64,000 nucleotides of DNA from Serratia rhizosphaerae (GCF_009817885.1 NZ_CP041764.1:4278001-4342000), one strand, 5' to 3'; shown: positions 1-9,004, numbered from the stretch's first letter. Numbers and translations are program-made. Notes: generated from the letters alone by a model not told the origin.

Positions 1-215
1 TGGTAAAAGTGGTGCTGGATGAGAAGCCGATGCGCGCCGATGCGCCGCTGCTGCTGGTGGCCAACGAAAACTATCAACACTATCGCGCGCTGCTGGTCGC
101 GGCCGATCTGTATGACGACCGTCTGCACATGAACGCCGCCACCGCTGCGGCGCTCGGCGTGGAGCAGGGCAGCCCGGTGCGCGTGGTGGCCCTTTTTACA
201 CAGGAGAAAGTTTAA
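1..215 (+). CDS. astA: Arginine N-succinyltransferase, C-terminal end (partial)
   Basis: Only the last 70 or so residues are in the window; the frame is open to the left edge (codons start at base 3) and ends with TAA at 213-215. The identity rests mainly on position: it directly precedes astD, astB and astE, the order astCADBE known from enterics, and the tail (ALGVEQGSPVRVVALF) fits the AstA C-terminus. AstA transfers succinyl from succinyl-CoA to arginine, the first step of the ammonia-producing AST pathway. The stop codon overlaps the astD start by one base (TAATG), so the two are translationally coupled. Confidence 0.85.
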   Translation, partial: VKVVLDEKPMRADAPLLLVANENYQHYRALLVAADLYDDRLHMNAATAAALGVEQGSPVRVVALFTQEKV

Positions 216-1687
216 TGTCACATGCGGCACTGTTAATTAATGGCGTCTGGCGGCCGGGGCATGGCGCGGCGTTCAGTAAAACCGACCCGGTTGATAATCA
301 ACCGTTGTGGCAGGCCAACGGCGCCGATGCCGGCGACGTGGATGCCGCCTGCGAAGCGGCGCGCAACGCGTTTCCTGCCTGGGCGCGTACCCCGTTTGCC
401 GAACGTGATCAACTGGTGAAACGCTTTGCCGCGCTGCTGGAAGAACATAAGACGCAGCTGGCGGAAACCATCAGTCGTGAAACCGGAAAACCACGCTGGG
501 AAACGCTGACCGAAGTACAGGCGATGATCGGCAAGGTGGGCATTTCCTTGCAGGCTTACCAGGCCCGCACCGGTGAAAGCCGCAGCGAAATGGCCGACGG
601 CGCGGCGACGCTGCGTCACCGTCCGCACGGAGTGTTGGCGGTGTTCGGCCCTTACAACTTCCCGGGGCATCTGCCTAACGGCCATATTGTTCCGGCGCTG
701 CTGGCGGGTAACAGCGTGGTGTTCAAGCCCAGCGAGCTGACGCCGTTAACGGCGGAGGTGACGCTGAAGCTGTGGCTGCAGGCCGGGCTGCCGGACGGGG
801 TGATCAACCTGGTGCAGGGCGGGCGGGAAACCGGCGAAGCGCTGGCGGCCAACCCGCAGATTGACGGCCTGTTGTTTACCGGCAGCGCAGGCACAGGTTA
901 CCAGCTGCATCGTCAGCTGGCGGGGCAGCCGGAGAAAATTCTGGCGCTGGAAATGGGCGGCAATAACGCGCTGATCGTGGAAGAGATCGACGATTGCGAT
1001 GCTGCGGTTAATCTGGCTATCCAGTCGGCGTTCATCTCCGCCGGACAGCGTTGCACCTGCGCACGGCGTATTCTGGTGAAACGCGGCGCGCAGGGCGATG
1101 CCTTTGTCGAGCGTCTGGTGCAGGTAGCGGCCGCGCTGCGCATCGGCCGCTGGGACGCCGAACCGCAGCCGTTTATGGGCGGGGTGATCTCTTCGCCGGC
1201 GGCGGAGAAAATGCTGGCGGCGCAGCACCACCTGCTGTCGCTCGGCGGCAAGGCGCTGCTGACCATGCAGAGGCTGGAAAGCGGCAGCGCGCTGCTCAGC
1301 CCGGGAATCATTGATGTCAGCGAAGTGCCGGCGTTGCCGGATGAAGAATACTTCGGGCCGCTGACCACCATTATTCGCTATGACGGCTTCGACCAGGCGC
1401 TACGCATCGCCAATCAGACGCGTTACGGCCTGTCGGTGGGACTGATCTCGCCGCAGCGCGCCCAGTTTGAGCAACTGCTGCTGGAAGCGCGCGCCGGTAT
1501 CGTCAACTGGAATAAACCGTTGACCGGCGCATCCAGCGCCGCGCCGTTCGGCGGGGTTGGCGCGTCGGGCAACCATCGCCCCAGCGCTTACTACGCGGCG
1601 GACTATTGCGCCTGGCCGATGGCGTCGTTGGAAAGCGAAACCTTGCAGATGCCGGCCAGTTTGTCCCCTGGCGTGTCCTTTAATTAA
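215..1687 (+). CDS. astD: N-succinylglutamate 5-semialdehyde dehydrogenase
   Basis: 490 residues, close to the usual 492. It is a cytoplasmic NAD-dependent aldehyde dehydrogenase that oxidises succinylglutamate semialdehyde to succinylglutamate, step 4 of arginine catabolism by the AST route. The aldehyde dehydrogenase landmarks are visible: the general base Glu in ALEMGGNN (about residue 246), the catalytic Cys in SAGQRCTC (about residue 280) and the GPYNFPGHLPNG segment. The ATG overlaps the astA stop by one base. astB follows after about 40 bases, so it lies inside the operon. Confidence 0.95.
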   Translation: MSHAALLINGVWRPGHGAAFSKTDPVDNQPLWQANGADAGDVDAACEAARNAFPAWARTPFAERDQLVKRFAALLEEHKTQLAETISRETGKPRWETLTEVQAMIGKVGISLQAYQARTGESRSEMADGAATLRHRPHGVLAVFGPYNFPGHLPNGHIVPALLAGNSVVFKPSELTPLTAEVTLKLWLQAGLPDGVINLVQGGRETGEALAANPQIDGLLFTGSAGTGYQLHRQLAGQPEKILALEMGGNNALIVEEIDDCDAAVNLAIQSAFISAGQRCTCARRILVKRGAQGDAFVERLVQVAAALRIGRWDAEPQPFMGGVISSPAAEKMLAAQHHLLSLGGKALLTMQRLESGSALLSPGIIDVSEVPALPDEEYFGPLTTIIRYDGFDQALRIANQTRYGLSVGLISPQRAQFEQLLLEARAGIVNWNKPLTGASSAAPFGGVGASGNHRPSAYYAADYCAWPMASLESETLQMPASLSPGVSFN

Positions 1688-1728
1688 TCGCGAAAGGGTC
1701 GGCTGATTGCCGGCCCTGGGAGAGCAGT

Positions 1729-3069
1729 ATGGCGGGATATGAAGTCAATTTCGACGGATTGGTGGGGCTGAGTCACCACTATGCCGGACTGTCGTTTGGC
1801 AATGAGGCATCTACGCAGCATCAGAACAGCGTTTCCAATCCCAAACTGGCGGCCAAACAGGGGCTGCTGAAAATGAAGGCGCTGGCCGATCTCGGTTTTC
1901 AGCAGGGCGTGCTGCCGCCGCAGGAGCGTCCGCATTTACCGACGCTGCGGCGTCTGGGATTCAGCGGCAGCGATGAAGCGGTGCTGGCGCAGGCGCAGCG
2001 CACTTCGCCGCGTCTGCTGTCGGCGGTAGGTTCAGCCTCGTCGATGTGGACCGCCAATGCGGCCACCGTATCACCGTCGGCCGACAGCGCCGATGGCAAA
2101 GTGCATTTCACCCCTGCCAACCTGAATAATAAGTTTCACCGTGCGATTGAGGCGGAAACCACGTCCGCCGCGCTGCGGGCGATATTCAGCGACGCGCGCC
2201 ATTTTGTTCATCACGATCCGCTGCCGCAGGTGGCGCTGTTCGGCGATGAGGGCGCGGCTAACCATAACCGCCTGGGGAGCGACTACCACCGGCGCGGGGT
2301 GCAGGTGTTTGTCTATGGCCGCCAGGAGTTTGGCGGCGAATGTGAACCGACACGCTACCCGGCGCGTCAGACGCGTGAAGCCAGCGAGGCGATTGCCCGT
2401 CTGCACCAGTTGGATGAGCAGCATACGGTCTTTATTCAACAGAACCCGGCGGTCATCGATCAGGGCGTGTTCCATAACGATGTGATTGCGGTCAGTAATC
2501 AGCAGGTGTTGTTCCATCACCAGCAGGCGTTTTTACATCAACAGCAGGCGTTGGACGAGCTGCGCCGCAAAATGGCCGCTGTCGACAGCGAACTGATGAC
2601 GATTGAGGTGCCGGCGGCGCGGGTTTCCGTCGCAGACGCGGTGGAAACCTACCTGTTTAACAGCCAGCTGCTGACCAAGCCCGACGGCAAAATGATGATT
2701 GTGGTGCCGGAAGAGTCACGGGAGCACGCCGGCGTGTGGAGCTATCTGAATGATATGGTGGCCGGTGCAGGGCCGATCGACCAGATTCAGGTGTTTGCGC
2801 TGCGCGAGAGTATGCGCAACGGCGGCGGCCCGGCCTGTTTGCGGCTGCGGGTGGCGCTGAACGAGGAAGAGCTGCGCGCCGTCAATCCGCGGGTAATGAT
2901 GAACGACCAACTGTTCGTCGCGCTGAATGACTGGGTCGATCGCTATTACCGCGACCGCCTGACGGCCGCCGACCTGGCCGATCCGCAGCTGCTGCGCGAA
3001 GGGCGGGAGGCGTTGGATGCGCTGACCTCCATCATGGGATTAGGGTCGATTTATCCGTTCCAGCAGTGA
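1729..3069 (+). CDS. astB: N-succinylarginine dihydrolase
   Basis: 446 residues, within one or two of family length. It hydrolyses succinylarginine to succinylornithine, two NH3 and CO2, the nitrogen-releasing step of the AST pathway. It belongs to the amidinotransferase/guanidine-modifying fold. The expected catalytic His is in FHNDVIAVSN (about residue 249) and the nucleophilic Cys in GGGPACLRLR (about residue 370). A ribosome site (GGGAGAGCAG) precedes the ATG. The gene sits between astD and astE in one transcript. Confidence 0.96.
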   Translation: MAGYEVNFDGLVGLSHHYAGLSFGNEASTQHQNSVSNPKLAAKQGLLKMKALADLGFQQGVLPPQERPHLPTLRRLGFSGSDEAVLAQAQRTSPRLLSAVGSASSMWTANAATVSPSADSADGKVHFTPANLNNKFHRAIEAETTSAALRAIFSDARHFVHHDPLPQVALFGDEGAANHNRLGSDYHRRGVQVFVYGRQEFGGECEPTRYPARQTREASEAIARLHQLDEQHTVFIQQNPAVIDQGVFHNDVIAVSNQQVLFHHQQAFLHQQQALDELRRKMAAVDSELMTIEVPAARVSVADAVETYLFNSQLLTKPDGKMMIVVPEESREHAGVWSYLNDMVAGAGPIDQIQVFALRESMRNGGGPACLRLRVALNEEELRAVNPRVMMNDQLFVALNDWVDRYYRDRLTAADLADPQLLREGREALDALTSIMGLGSIYPFQQ

Positions 3070-3103
3070 GCCAGATAAATATATTTAAACCGACGGAGGA
3101 TGC

Positions 3104-4087
3104 ATGTTTGATCTATTGGCCATGACCTTGGCGGGGGAAGTGCCTGCGGCGCAGCAGGGGGAGACGGCGACGCTGCGCTGGCGCTGGTTAGGGGAAGGGC
3201 TGCTGGAGATCTGTCCGCAACAGGGCTACCAACAGGCGGTGCTGCTTTCCGCCGGTATTCATGGCAATGAAACCGCGCCGATTGAGCTGCTTAACCAACT
3301 GGTCAGCGATGTTTTACGCGGCGTGCGGACATTGACGGTGCGTTTGTTGGTGGTGCTGGGCAACCCGGCGGCAATGCGCGCCGACCGGCGCTATCTGCAT
3401 GCCGATATGAACCGCATGTTTGGCGGCCGCTACCGTGATTTTCCGGCCAGCGGCGAAACGGCGCGCGCGCAGCAGCTGGAGCAGTTGGCGACGAACTTTT
3501 TTCAGCATGAAACGGCAGAGCGCTTCCATTACGATCTGCATACCGCCATCCGCGAATCACGCCTGCCGCGCTTTGGCATTTTACCGTTCCAGACGCGTAG
3601 TTATCACCCGCAGCTGCTGGCCCGGCTGGATGCGGCAGAGCTGGACGCGCTGGTGGTTCACCGGGCGCCGGGCGGCACCTTCAGCCACTTTACCAGCGAG
3701 CATTTGGCGGCGGCCAGCTGTACGCTGGAGTTAGGCAAGGCGCGTCCGTTCGGACAGAACGATCTGGCGCAGTTTGCCGCCATCAACCGTGCGTTGCAGG
3801 GGCTGGTCAGCGGCGAAGCGCCGTCGCCGCGTCAGGGGCCGGCGATCCGCGTTTTCCGCGTGGAGCAGTCGCTGATCAAGCGCCAGCAGGACTTTGTGCT
3901 GCACCTGAACGATGATACCGCCAACTTTACCGAGCTGGAGCAGGGCCGGCTGATTAGCGAGCAGAGCGGTGAGGCCTATCGGGTGCAACATGCCAAAGAA
4001 TGGATTTTGTTCCCCAATCCGCAGGTTGCGCTGGGGTTACGGGCCGGTATGCTGCTGACGGAGGTTGAACGCAGTACGCTATTTTAG
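3104..4087 (+). CDS. astE: Succinylglutamate desuccinylase
   Basis: 327 residues. A zinc-dependent M14/AspA-like carboxypeptidase-fold enzyme that releases glutamate and succinate from succinylglutamate, the last AST step. The zinc motif HGNETAP lies at about residues 53-59 and the third ligand region is YDLHTAIR near residue 145. The start follows a clear GGAGG site (ACGGAGGATGCATG). This is the last gene of the operon; a hairpin terminator follows at 4120. Confidence 0.95.
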   Translation: MFDLLAMTLAGEVPAAQQGETATLRWRWLGEGLLEICPQQGYQQAVLLSAGIHGNETAPIELLNQLVSDVLRGVRTLTVRLLVVLGNPAAMRADRRYLHADMNRMFGGRYRDFPASGETARAQQLEQLATNFFQHETAERFHYDLHTAIRESRLPRFGILPFQTRSYHPQLLARLDAAELDALVVHRAPGGTFSHFTSEHLAAASCTLELGKARPFGQNDLAQFAAINRALQGLVSGEAPSPRQGPAIRVFRVEQSLIKRQQDFVLHLNDDTANFTELEQGRLISEQSGEAYRVQHAKEWILFPNPQVALGLRAGMLLTEVERSTLF

Positions 4088-4119
4088 CCGCCGGTGCGGA
4101 TGCATAGTTTCTCTTATTA

Positions 4120-4152
4120 ATAAGGCCCGGCTCCGGGCCTTATGATTTTTTG
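4120..4152 (+). terminator. Terminator after the ast operon
   Basis: An 11-bp perfect stem (ATAAGGCCCGG / CCGGGCCTTAT) with a two-base loop, followed by a T-rich stretch, 33 bases after the astE stop. Confidence 0.75.
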
Positions 4153-4426
4153 TCATAGACAAAATCTATAACAATAGACCGATATTACTTGGCGATGGTG
4201 ATGTATGCCATCAGTCCGGAGTTTATTAGTTTTAAAATAGTCCATCAGGATTTGTTTTGTTCCGTCTGTTGTCGGTGGGATTCCTATTATGCGAGTTTTG
4301 GCTAAAGAACCGCGCGGAATTAGAAAAGCAAAAAATGTGAATTAAATAATGATTTTTATTAACGCGCTAATAATTTCATTTCGATAGCGTTTGTCGGTAA
4401 ATTGCGCTACCTCTCATTTTTATGCA

Positions 4427-4453
4427 CCAAAAAGGTGCGTCGCACCTTTTTGG
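4427..4453 (+). terminator. Isolated 27-nt perfect dyad ending in T-run
   Basis: A 13-bp arm starting CCAAAAAGGTGCG is followed by one base and its exact complement ending CACCTTTTTGG. Read on the + strand the GC core GGTGCG/CGCACC followed by five T resembles a rho-independent terminator, yet no annotated gene ends just upstream; astE already has its own terminator 280 bases earlier. It could end a short untranslated RNA transcribed from about 4330-4400, or be an operator in the porin upstream region. Confidence 0.5.
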
Positions 4454-4705
4454 TTATAACTTATTGTGCAAAAGTATTTATAAATCATATCGTTAAATAA
4501 AACCTTTCGTTAACATAGGGTTACATTAAACCATGCTTTATCCACGTTGTTTTGCGCAAATTTTTATTTGCAGTGAGGATTCATGATGCTAATGTCACAT
4601 GGCCCCTTATTAGGGGCGTTTATAAAATATTAAATGATAGCAATCACAGCCCAAAGTATAAATTGGGCGTGAGGGGCAGGGTTTAGCTAAATAAACAGGA
4701 AAATA

Positions 4706-5785
4706 ATGATGAAACGCAGTGTATTAAGCGCGGCGCTTGCGCTGGGCGCAATGTCCTCATTGGCCAATGCGGCAGAAATCTATAATAAAGACGGGAATAA
4801 GCTGGATCTCTACGGTCGGGTCAATGCCAAGCACTACTTTATTCATAACGATGAAAGCGGCGGCGATAAGACCTATGTGCGTTTCGGTTTCAAAGGTGAA
4901 ACGCAAATTAACGATCGGCTGACGGGGTATGGCCAGTGGGAATACAATGTCCAGGCAAACAACTCGGAGGGCAGCGACGCCAGCAACGGTACTAAAACCC
5001 GCCTGGGCTTTGCCGGTTTGCGCTTCGGCCAATACGGCTCTTTTGACTATGGCCGCAACTACGGCGTGGTGTACGACGCGGAATCCTATACCGATATGCT
5101 GCCGGAATTCGGTGGTGATTCCTACAGCTATACCGACAACTTTATGACCGCCCGTTCCACCGGCCTGGCGACTTACCGCAACCGCGATTTCTTTGGCCTG
5201 GTTGAGGGACTGAACATTGCGCTGCAGTATCAGGGCAAAAATGAAAGCCGCGAGCTGCAGCGGCAAAACGGCGACGGCTATGGCCTGTCGCTGGACTATC
5301 AGGATATCGGCGGCAGCGGCATCGGCTTTGCGGCGGCCTACTCGGATTCTAACCGTACCGGCGATCAGAAACGTGCGAAAATCGGTGAGGGCGACAAGGC
5401 CAGCGCCTGGACGACGGCGGTAAAATATGACGCCAACCAGGTGTATCTGGCGGCGATGTATGCTGAAACCCGTAATATGACGCCAATCAGCGTCAACGGT
5501 GAGCAGGGCTTTGCCAACAAGACACAGAACATTGAGCTGGTGGCGCAGTACCAGTTTGAGAACGGCCTGCGTCCGTCACTGGCCTATGTGCAGTCGAAAG
5601 GCAAGGATATAGAAGGAATAGGGGATGCCGATCTGGTGAAATATTTTGATGTTGGCGCGACCTACTACTTCAACAAAAACATGTACGCCTATGTGGATTA
5701 TCAGATTAACCAGCTGAGCGATGATAACAAGCTGAAGCTCAGCAACGATGATATCGTGGCGGTCAGCCTGACCTATCACTTCTGA
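4706..5785 (+). CDS. General porin (OmpC/OmpF/OmpN type)
   Basis: 359 residues with a signal peptide that ends in SSLANA before mature AEIYNKDGNKLDLYGR, the standard start of enteric trimeric porins. Alternating beta strands, the constriction-loop segment around PEFGGDSYSYTDNFM (about residues 130-150) and the terminal SLTYHF with its final Phe needed for BAM-dependent insertion are all present. It forms a 16-strand outer-membrane channel for small hydrophilic solutes. The paralogue (OmpC, OmpF or OmpN) cannot be assigned by eye, so no symbol is given. About 550 bases of leader with hairpins precede it, typical of porins under OmpR and sRNA control. Confidence 0.93.
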   Translation: MMKRSVLSAALALGAMSSLANAAEIYNKDGNKLDLYGRVNAKHYFIHNDESGGDKTYVRFGFKGETQINDRLTGYGQWEYNVQANNSEGSDASNGTKTRLGFAGLRFGQYGSFDYGRNYGVVYDAESYTDMLPEFGGDSYSYTDNFMTARSTGLATYRNRDFFGLVEGLNIALQYQGKNESRELQRQNGDGYGLSLDYQDIGGSGIGFAAAYSDSNRTGDQKRAKIGEGDKASAWTTAVKYDANQVYLAAMYAETRNMTPISVNGEQGFANKTQNIELVAQYQFENGLRPSLAYVQSKGKDIEGIGDADLVKYFDVGATYYFNKNMYAYVDYQINQLSDDNKLKLSNDDIVAVSLTYHF

Positions 5786-5819
5786 GGCCGCGTTTCCGGC
5801 TCGTCAGGCAAAGATAAAC

Positions 5820-5848
5820 AGCGGGACTGCGTATTGGCGCAGTCCCGG
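5820..5848. terminator. Bidirectional hairpin between porin and yebW
   Basis: GGGACTGCG / CGCAGTCCC forms a 9-bp stem between convergent genes. The flanking T-run is weak on both strands. Confidence 0.5.
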
Positions 5849-5855
5849 CATGCTG

Positions 5856-6047
5856 TCAAAACGTGGCATACTCATTGGCGGGCAGCCAGAAGCCGTCAAT
5901 AAAGTCCTCTACCGGATAGCAGCCGGCGTGGCGCAGGTTTTGTTCTTTCATCGCCACCAGGCACTCCTGCTCGTCACGCAGGATATCCACCATGATATCG
6001 GTGCAGCCGCCGTCCAGATAACAGACAAACATTACCAGGGCGTACAT
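5856..6047 (-). CDS. yebW: YebW, DUF1482 small protein
   Basis: 63 residues. It matches the small E. coli protein YebW along its length: the start ALVMFVCYLDGGCTDI and the end PVEDFIDGFWLPANEY are the conserved parts. Four Cys residues (CYLDGGC, QEC, GCYP) are retained. No function is established. It has its own promoter region, convergent with the porin gene. Confidence 0.85.
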   Translation of the reverse strand: MYALVMFVCYLDGGCTDIMVDILRDEQECLVAMKEQNLRHAGCYPVEDFIDGFWLPANEYATF

Positions 6048-6304
6048 TGTTCGGTACCTCCTCTGCCATTATTCGCGAGGTTGCCACTATTGTGGCACGG
6101 TTCTTCTGCTTAATCATTAACCCTAGTGATGCTTTAATCATCTATATGGCCAATTTCAGATTACTCTAACCGCCTAATCCATTGGGTTTTATTGAAAATC
6201 CATCCGACGATGCTAAGCTTAACGGGTCTTATTGCAATGAACGTGGTGCTTACCGTATTGCTGCGGCAGCGGTGGAGTATCTCTTTCTCAACTCAGGAGT
6301 GAAT

Positions 6305-6751
6305 ATGGGATTGTTTAACTTCGTTAAAGAAGCAGGCGAAAAACTGTGGGACACAGTGACCGGTAATGCAGACGCGGCCGATCAGAGCGCTAAACTGAAA
6401 GAACACCTTAACAAGAGCGGCCTGCCGGATACTGACAAGGTAGATGTAAAGGTGGTTGACGGTAAGGCAGTGGTCAGCGGCGACGGTATTTCTCAGGAGC
6501 TGAAAGAGAAGATCCTGGTTGCCGTGGGCAACGTTGCCGGCATCAGCGGCGTGGAAGATCACATCACCGTCGCCCAATCAGCAGGTGAAAGCACGTTCTA
6601 TACCGTGAAGAAAGGCGATACGCTGAGTGCGATCTCGAAAGAGGTCTACGGCGATGCCAACCAGTACAACAAGATTTTTGAAGCCAATAAGCCGATGCTG
6701 TCCAGCCCGGACAAAATTTATCCGGGTCAGGTACTGCGTATTCCGCAGTAA
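6305..6751 (+). CDS. kbp: K+-binding protein Kbp (YgaU), BON + LysM
   Basis: 148 residues, the size of E. coli Kbp/YgaU. It starts MGLFNFVKEAGEKLW, has a BON domain at about residues 25-90 (KVDVKVVDGKAVVSGDGISQ) and a LysM domain at about 97-146 (YTVKKGDTLSAISKEVYG). The E. coli protein is a cytoplasmic potassium sensor needed for growth at high K+. The frame is open further upstream to 6182, but the AGGAG at 6295 and family length fix the start here. A terminator follows directly. Confidence 0.93.
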   Translation: MGLFNFVKEAGEKLWDTVTGNADAADQSAKLKEHLNKSGLPDTDKVDVKVVDGKAVVSGDGISQELKEKILVAVGNVAGISGVEDHITVAQSAGESTFYTVKKGDTLSAISKEVYGDANQYNKIFEANKPMLSSPDKIYPGQVLRIPQ

Positions 6752-6763
6752 TCACGCATTGAT

Positions 6764-6790
6764 AAGCCCGATCGCCGATCGGGCTTTTTT
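6764..6790 (+). terminator. Terminator after kbp
   Basis: AGCCCGATC / GATCGGGCT stem followed by a run of T, 13 bases after the kbp stop. Confidence 0.85.
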
Positions 6791-6996
6791 AGGCCGTAAT
6801 GAATTAGTTTTACTTATTTATTTCTGGTTTTCATAAAACATATGAATATTGTGCGCCTGTATCCATCCACTCCGGCAAGGGTTATTGACCATGGGGGGCA
6901 AAGTTGATAGCGTCTGCGGGATTCGGGGTTTGAAGCGGGTGAGTAAACGACAGCCTGAGCCTGTACACTGTGGCATCGCTTCAACAAAACAATAAA

Positions 6997-7155
6997 ATGC
7001 TGAAGACAGAACTCGTGAGACAACGGCGTAATACCCCGCAGGATAAAACCTACCGCGACACCTTGGGTGACGCGCAGTTTGCCGTTTTGGTGCTGCTTAT
7101 CGCATCGGGCGCACTGATTTTTTTCACTTTGGCGGCTACGCTATGGCTGATGTGA
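6997..7155 (+). CDS. Small single-pass membrane protein (52 aa)
   Basis: A basic N-terminal half (KTELVRQRRNTPQDKTYRD) is followed by a single hydrophobic span (FAVLVLLIASGALIFFTLAA) and a very short end, an N-in layout by the positive-inside rule. A GTG start at 6970 would add nine residues; the ATG at 6997 is preferred. It is followed after 24 bases by another small membrane protein on the same strand, so the two probably form one transcript. I do not recognise the family. Confidence 0.55.
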   Translation: MLKTELVRQRRNTPQDKTYRDTLGDAQFAVLVLLIASGALIFFTLAATLWLM

Positions 7156-7179
7156 TTATTTCTAACAACGGGAGAAAAA

Positions 7180-7344
7180 ATGGAGCATGAACTCCATAAC
7201 GAAACCAAACTGATTGCCATTATCGGGCTGCTGGTTTCCGCTTTGCTGGTGGTATCCATTTTGTTCGGTATGACCTATTTTTCCGATCTTAAACACGCTG
7301 ATGACAAATTGGATGTCAAAGACTGCTATATCAAAACCCCATAG
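7180..7344 (+). CDS. Small membrane protein (54 aa)
   Basis: It starts ATGGAGCATGAACTC after a strong GGGAGAAAAA ribosome site. The product has a short charged N-terminus (MEHELHNETK), one transmembrane segment (LIAIIGLLVSALLVVSILFG, residues 11-30) and a charged tail with one Cys (DDKLDVKDCYIKTP). Its close spacing to the preceding small membrane protein suggests a two-gene operon. Function unknown. Confidence 0.6.
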   Translation: MEHELHNETKLIAIIGLLVSALLVVSILFGMTYFSDLKHADDKLDVKDCYIKTP

Positions 7345-7950
7345 CTCTCCTTAACATGACCCGCTGAACGGCAAAGAATCTGACCGAGTCTCTGGACAGG
7401 AGACAGAATATGGGCGCGTTCAAAGTGGGGTTATTCGTTGCGTGTCGATATCGGCAGCGCATCAATTATTATTGAGCCGCCGTTAACCCTATTACAAATG
7501 CGGGAATAAGCGTTCCGCCCATGGCTGATTTGAATGTGGTGAGATGTTTAACGCGACTATCCGTATGTCCTGTATTGTCCGGGTTGGCGTTATCGCTGGA
7601 ACGTCAACTCTTCTGGCGGAGGCGCCTGTGATCTTATCCCGCTCTGTTCCCTTACTTATTAATAACAGTTATTTTTATATAACTTAATATACCCAAACGT
7701 TGATTCACGGCGCTGTCGGCCGGTGTTATGCCGCCTGTTGTGATTACGGCAATGAATATCATTTACATCTCTTATTCTTTTTTCGGTTTTTTTATTGATT
7801 TATTGTGATCAATGAATCATGTTTGTTAATAAATAGTCTTGTTAAGCTAAATAGTGATCTGAAGCAAGTTATTCTCTGGCGTAAACAACTAGGATCTTTC
7901 CTAGAAAGACCCGGGTTATCAGCCCTTCAGAAAGAAGTAAGAGAGGTAGT
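7345..7950. other. 606-base stretch without a clear gene
   Basis: The stretch is AT-rich in its right half. The only translation signal seen is AGGAGACAGAAT before an ATG at 7410, which opens just 21 codons. The bases before 7951 look like a leader for the next small gene: a hairpin-forming segment (CTAGGATCTTTCCTAG) at about 7889-7904 and a GAGAGG ribosome site. Confidence 0.5.
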
Positions 7951-8052
7951 ATGAGCCAAATACTCTATCGTGCAAGATTATCCCATGTTGTTGTTGCAAC
8001 GGCGGTGTTTTGGATCTCACTTGCAGCTATGGTCGTAGCTGCGTTTTATTAA
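7951..8052 (+). CDS. Very small membrane protein (33 aa)
   Basis: The ORF starts MSQILYRARLSHVVV and is hydrophobic to its end (FWISLAAMVVAAFY). It has a good ribosome site (AAGAGAGGTAGT) and is followed within 20 bases by a perfect rho-independent terminator, which supports a real monocistronic gene despite its size. It resembles the class of stress-regulated single-span proteins of enterics; no family name is assigned. Confidence 0.6.
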   Translation: MSQILYRARLSHVVVATAVFWISLAAMVVAAFY

Positions 8053-8069
8053 ACCAGCAAGCAAGATGA

Positions 8070-8097
8070 AAAAAACCCGCCACGGCGGGTTTTTTTA
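8070..8097 (+). terminator. Terminator after the 33-aa gene
   Basis: AAAAACCCGCC-A-CGGCGGGTTTTTTT-type hairpin: a GC-rich stem CCCGCC/GGCGGG flanked by A- and T-runs. Confidence 0.9.
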
Positions 8098-8192
8098 TAC
8101 CTATTAATTATCGATAAAGATTTTAATATAATCAACTGGTCGGATGTCGCTCTCATTAATCCGCTGGCCTGCCGCTTTCCTGCCAACCAGGC

Positions 8193-8579
8193 TCAGGCCA
8201 TTTTCTGATGGATAACGTGCAGCGGGGGATCGATATGCAAATCGACGCTGAGATCCTGACGAAAGTCATAGGGCGTAATATTGAAACGCTTGCGGAACAT
8301 GTAAGTAAAGTGCGATTGCGAGCCGAAGCCGAAATCCAGTGCGATATCGAAAATTGAGGCGTTGCTGCTGCGTAATTGGTAGACCGCCCCCGCCAGCCGC
8401 CGTTCGCGGATATATTTGCCTAATGAGATCCCGGTCGCTTCTTTAAACAGCTTTTGCATATGCCACAGAGAGTAGCCTGAGTATTCCGCCAGCTCTTCAA
8501 GGTGAATCACACGGCCAAGATGGGTTTCAACCCACTGACTCAGGGCGCAGACCAGCGAGAGGTGATGTTCTTGTATCAT
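8193..8579 (-). CDS. MarA/SoxS/Rob-type AraC-family regulator
   Basis: 128 residues from the ATG at 8579, with no ligand-binding domain. Two helix-turn-helix units of the AraC family are clear: LEELAEYSGYSLWHMQKLFKE near residues 30-50 and IFDIALDFGFGSQSHFTYMF near 80-100, followed by the family signature end RFNITPYDFR. Such stand-alone regulators activate stress, efflux and solvent-resistance genes. The frame extends 27 codons further upstream, but that segment has no family counterpart. Partner genes are not evident from context. Confidence 0.85.
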   Translation of the reverse strand: MIQEHHLSLVCALSQWVETHLGRVIHLEELAEYSGYSLWHMQKLFKEATGISLGKYIRERRLAGAVYQLRSSNASIFDIALDFGFGSQSHFTYMFRKRFNITPYDFRQDLSVDLHIDPPLHVIHQKMA

Positions 8580-8804
8580 CAGTGCATCTGTGTGGAATCG
8601 ACATACAGCGAAGTATACACAACTTGCCGTCGCCGACAAAAAACGCTGCGCCTGCATCACATAATCTGACCGCTAATGCTTGTCAGCCGGTAACGAATAC
8701 CGCTAATCTGGTTCACAGCCTGCAGCGCTGGTATCAGGTAGCCCGGCCGCATAGGCACCAGACAGAAAGTCCACCGTGCAACGCAGCGTTGATGGGGTGA
8801 TTCT

Positions 8805-8918
8805 ATGTTAGCGACCATGATTATTACTCTGGTTGTCATTGTCGGCGTGGCCGTGTTTTTGGCGGTGCCGGCGGTGAGAGTGAAGAAAGCGGAAGGTGCG
8901 GGAGGTGAAAAACAGTGA
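8805..8918 (+). CDS. Small membrane protein (37 aa)
   Basis: MLATMIITLVVIVGVAVFLA is a single hydrophobic span, followed by a basic glycine-rich tail (VRVKKAEGAGGEKQ). A GGGGTGA ribosome site lies 7 bases upstream, and a hairpin terminator follows 45 bases after the stop. This support is moderate; there is no recognised homologue. Confidence 0.45.
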   Translation: MLATMIITLVVIVGVAVFLAVPAVRVKKAEGAGGEKQ

Positions 8919-8962
8919 GACTCTTTTTGGCCGCGTCCGGGAAAGGGCGCTGACGCTCCGCT

Positions 8963-8994
8963 AAAAAGCCTGGGTATGAAACCCGGGCTTTTTG
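8963..8994. terminator. Bidirectional terminator
   Basis: AAAAAGCCTGGGT / ACCCGGGCTTTTT, a hairpin with A- and T-runs on both sides, between the converging 37-aa gene and yccJ. Confidence 0.85.
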
Positions 8995-9004
8995 CGTCTT
9001 GCTA

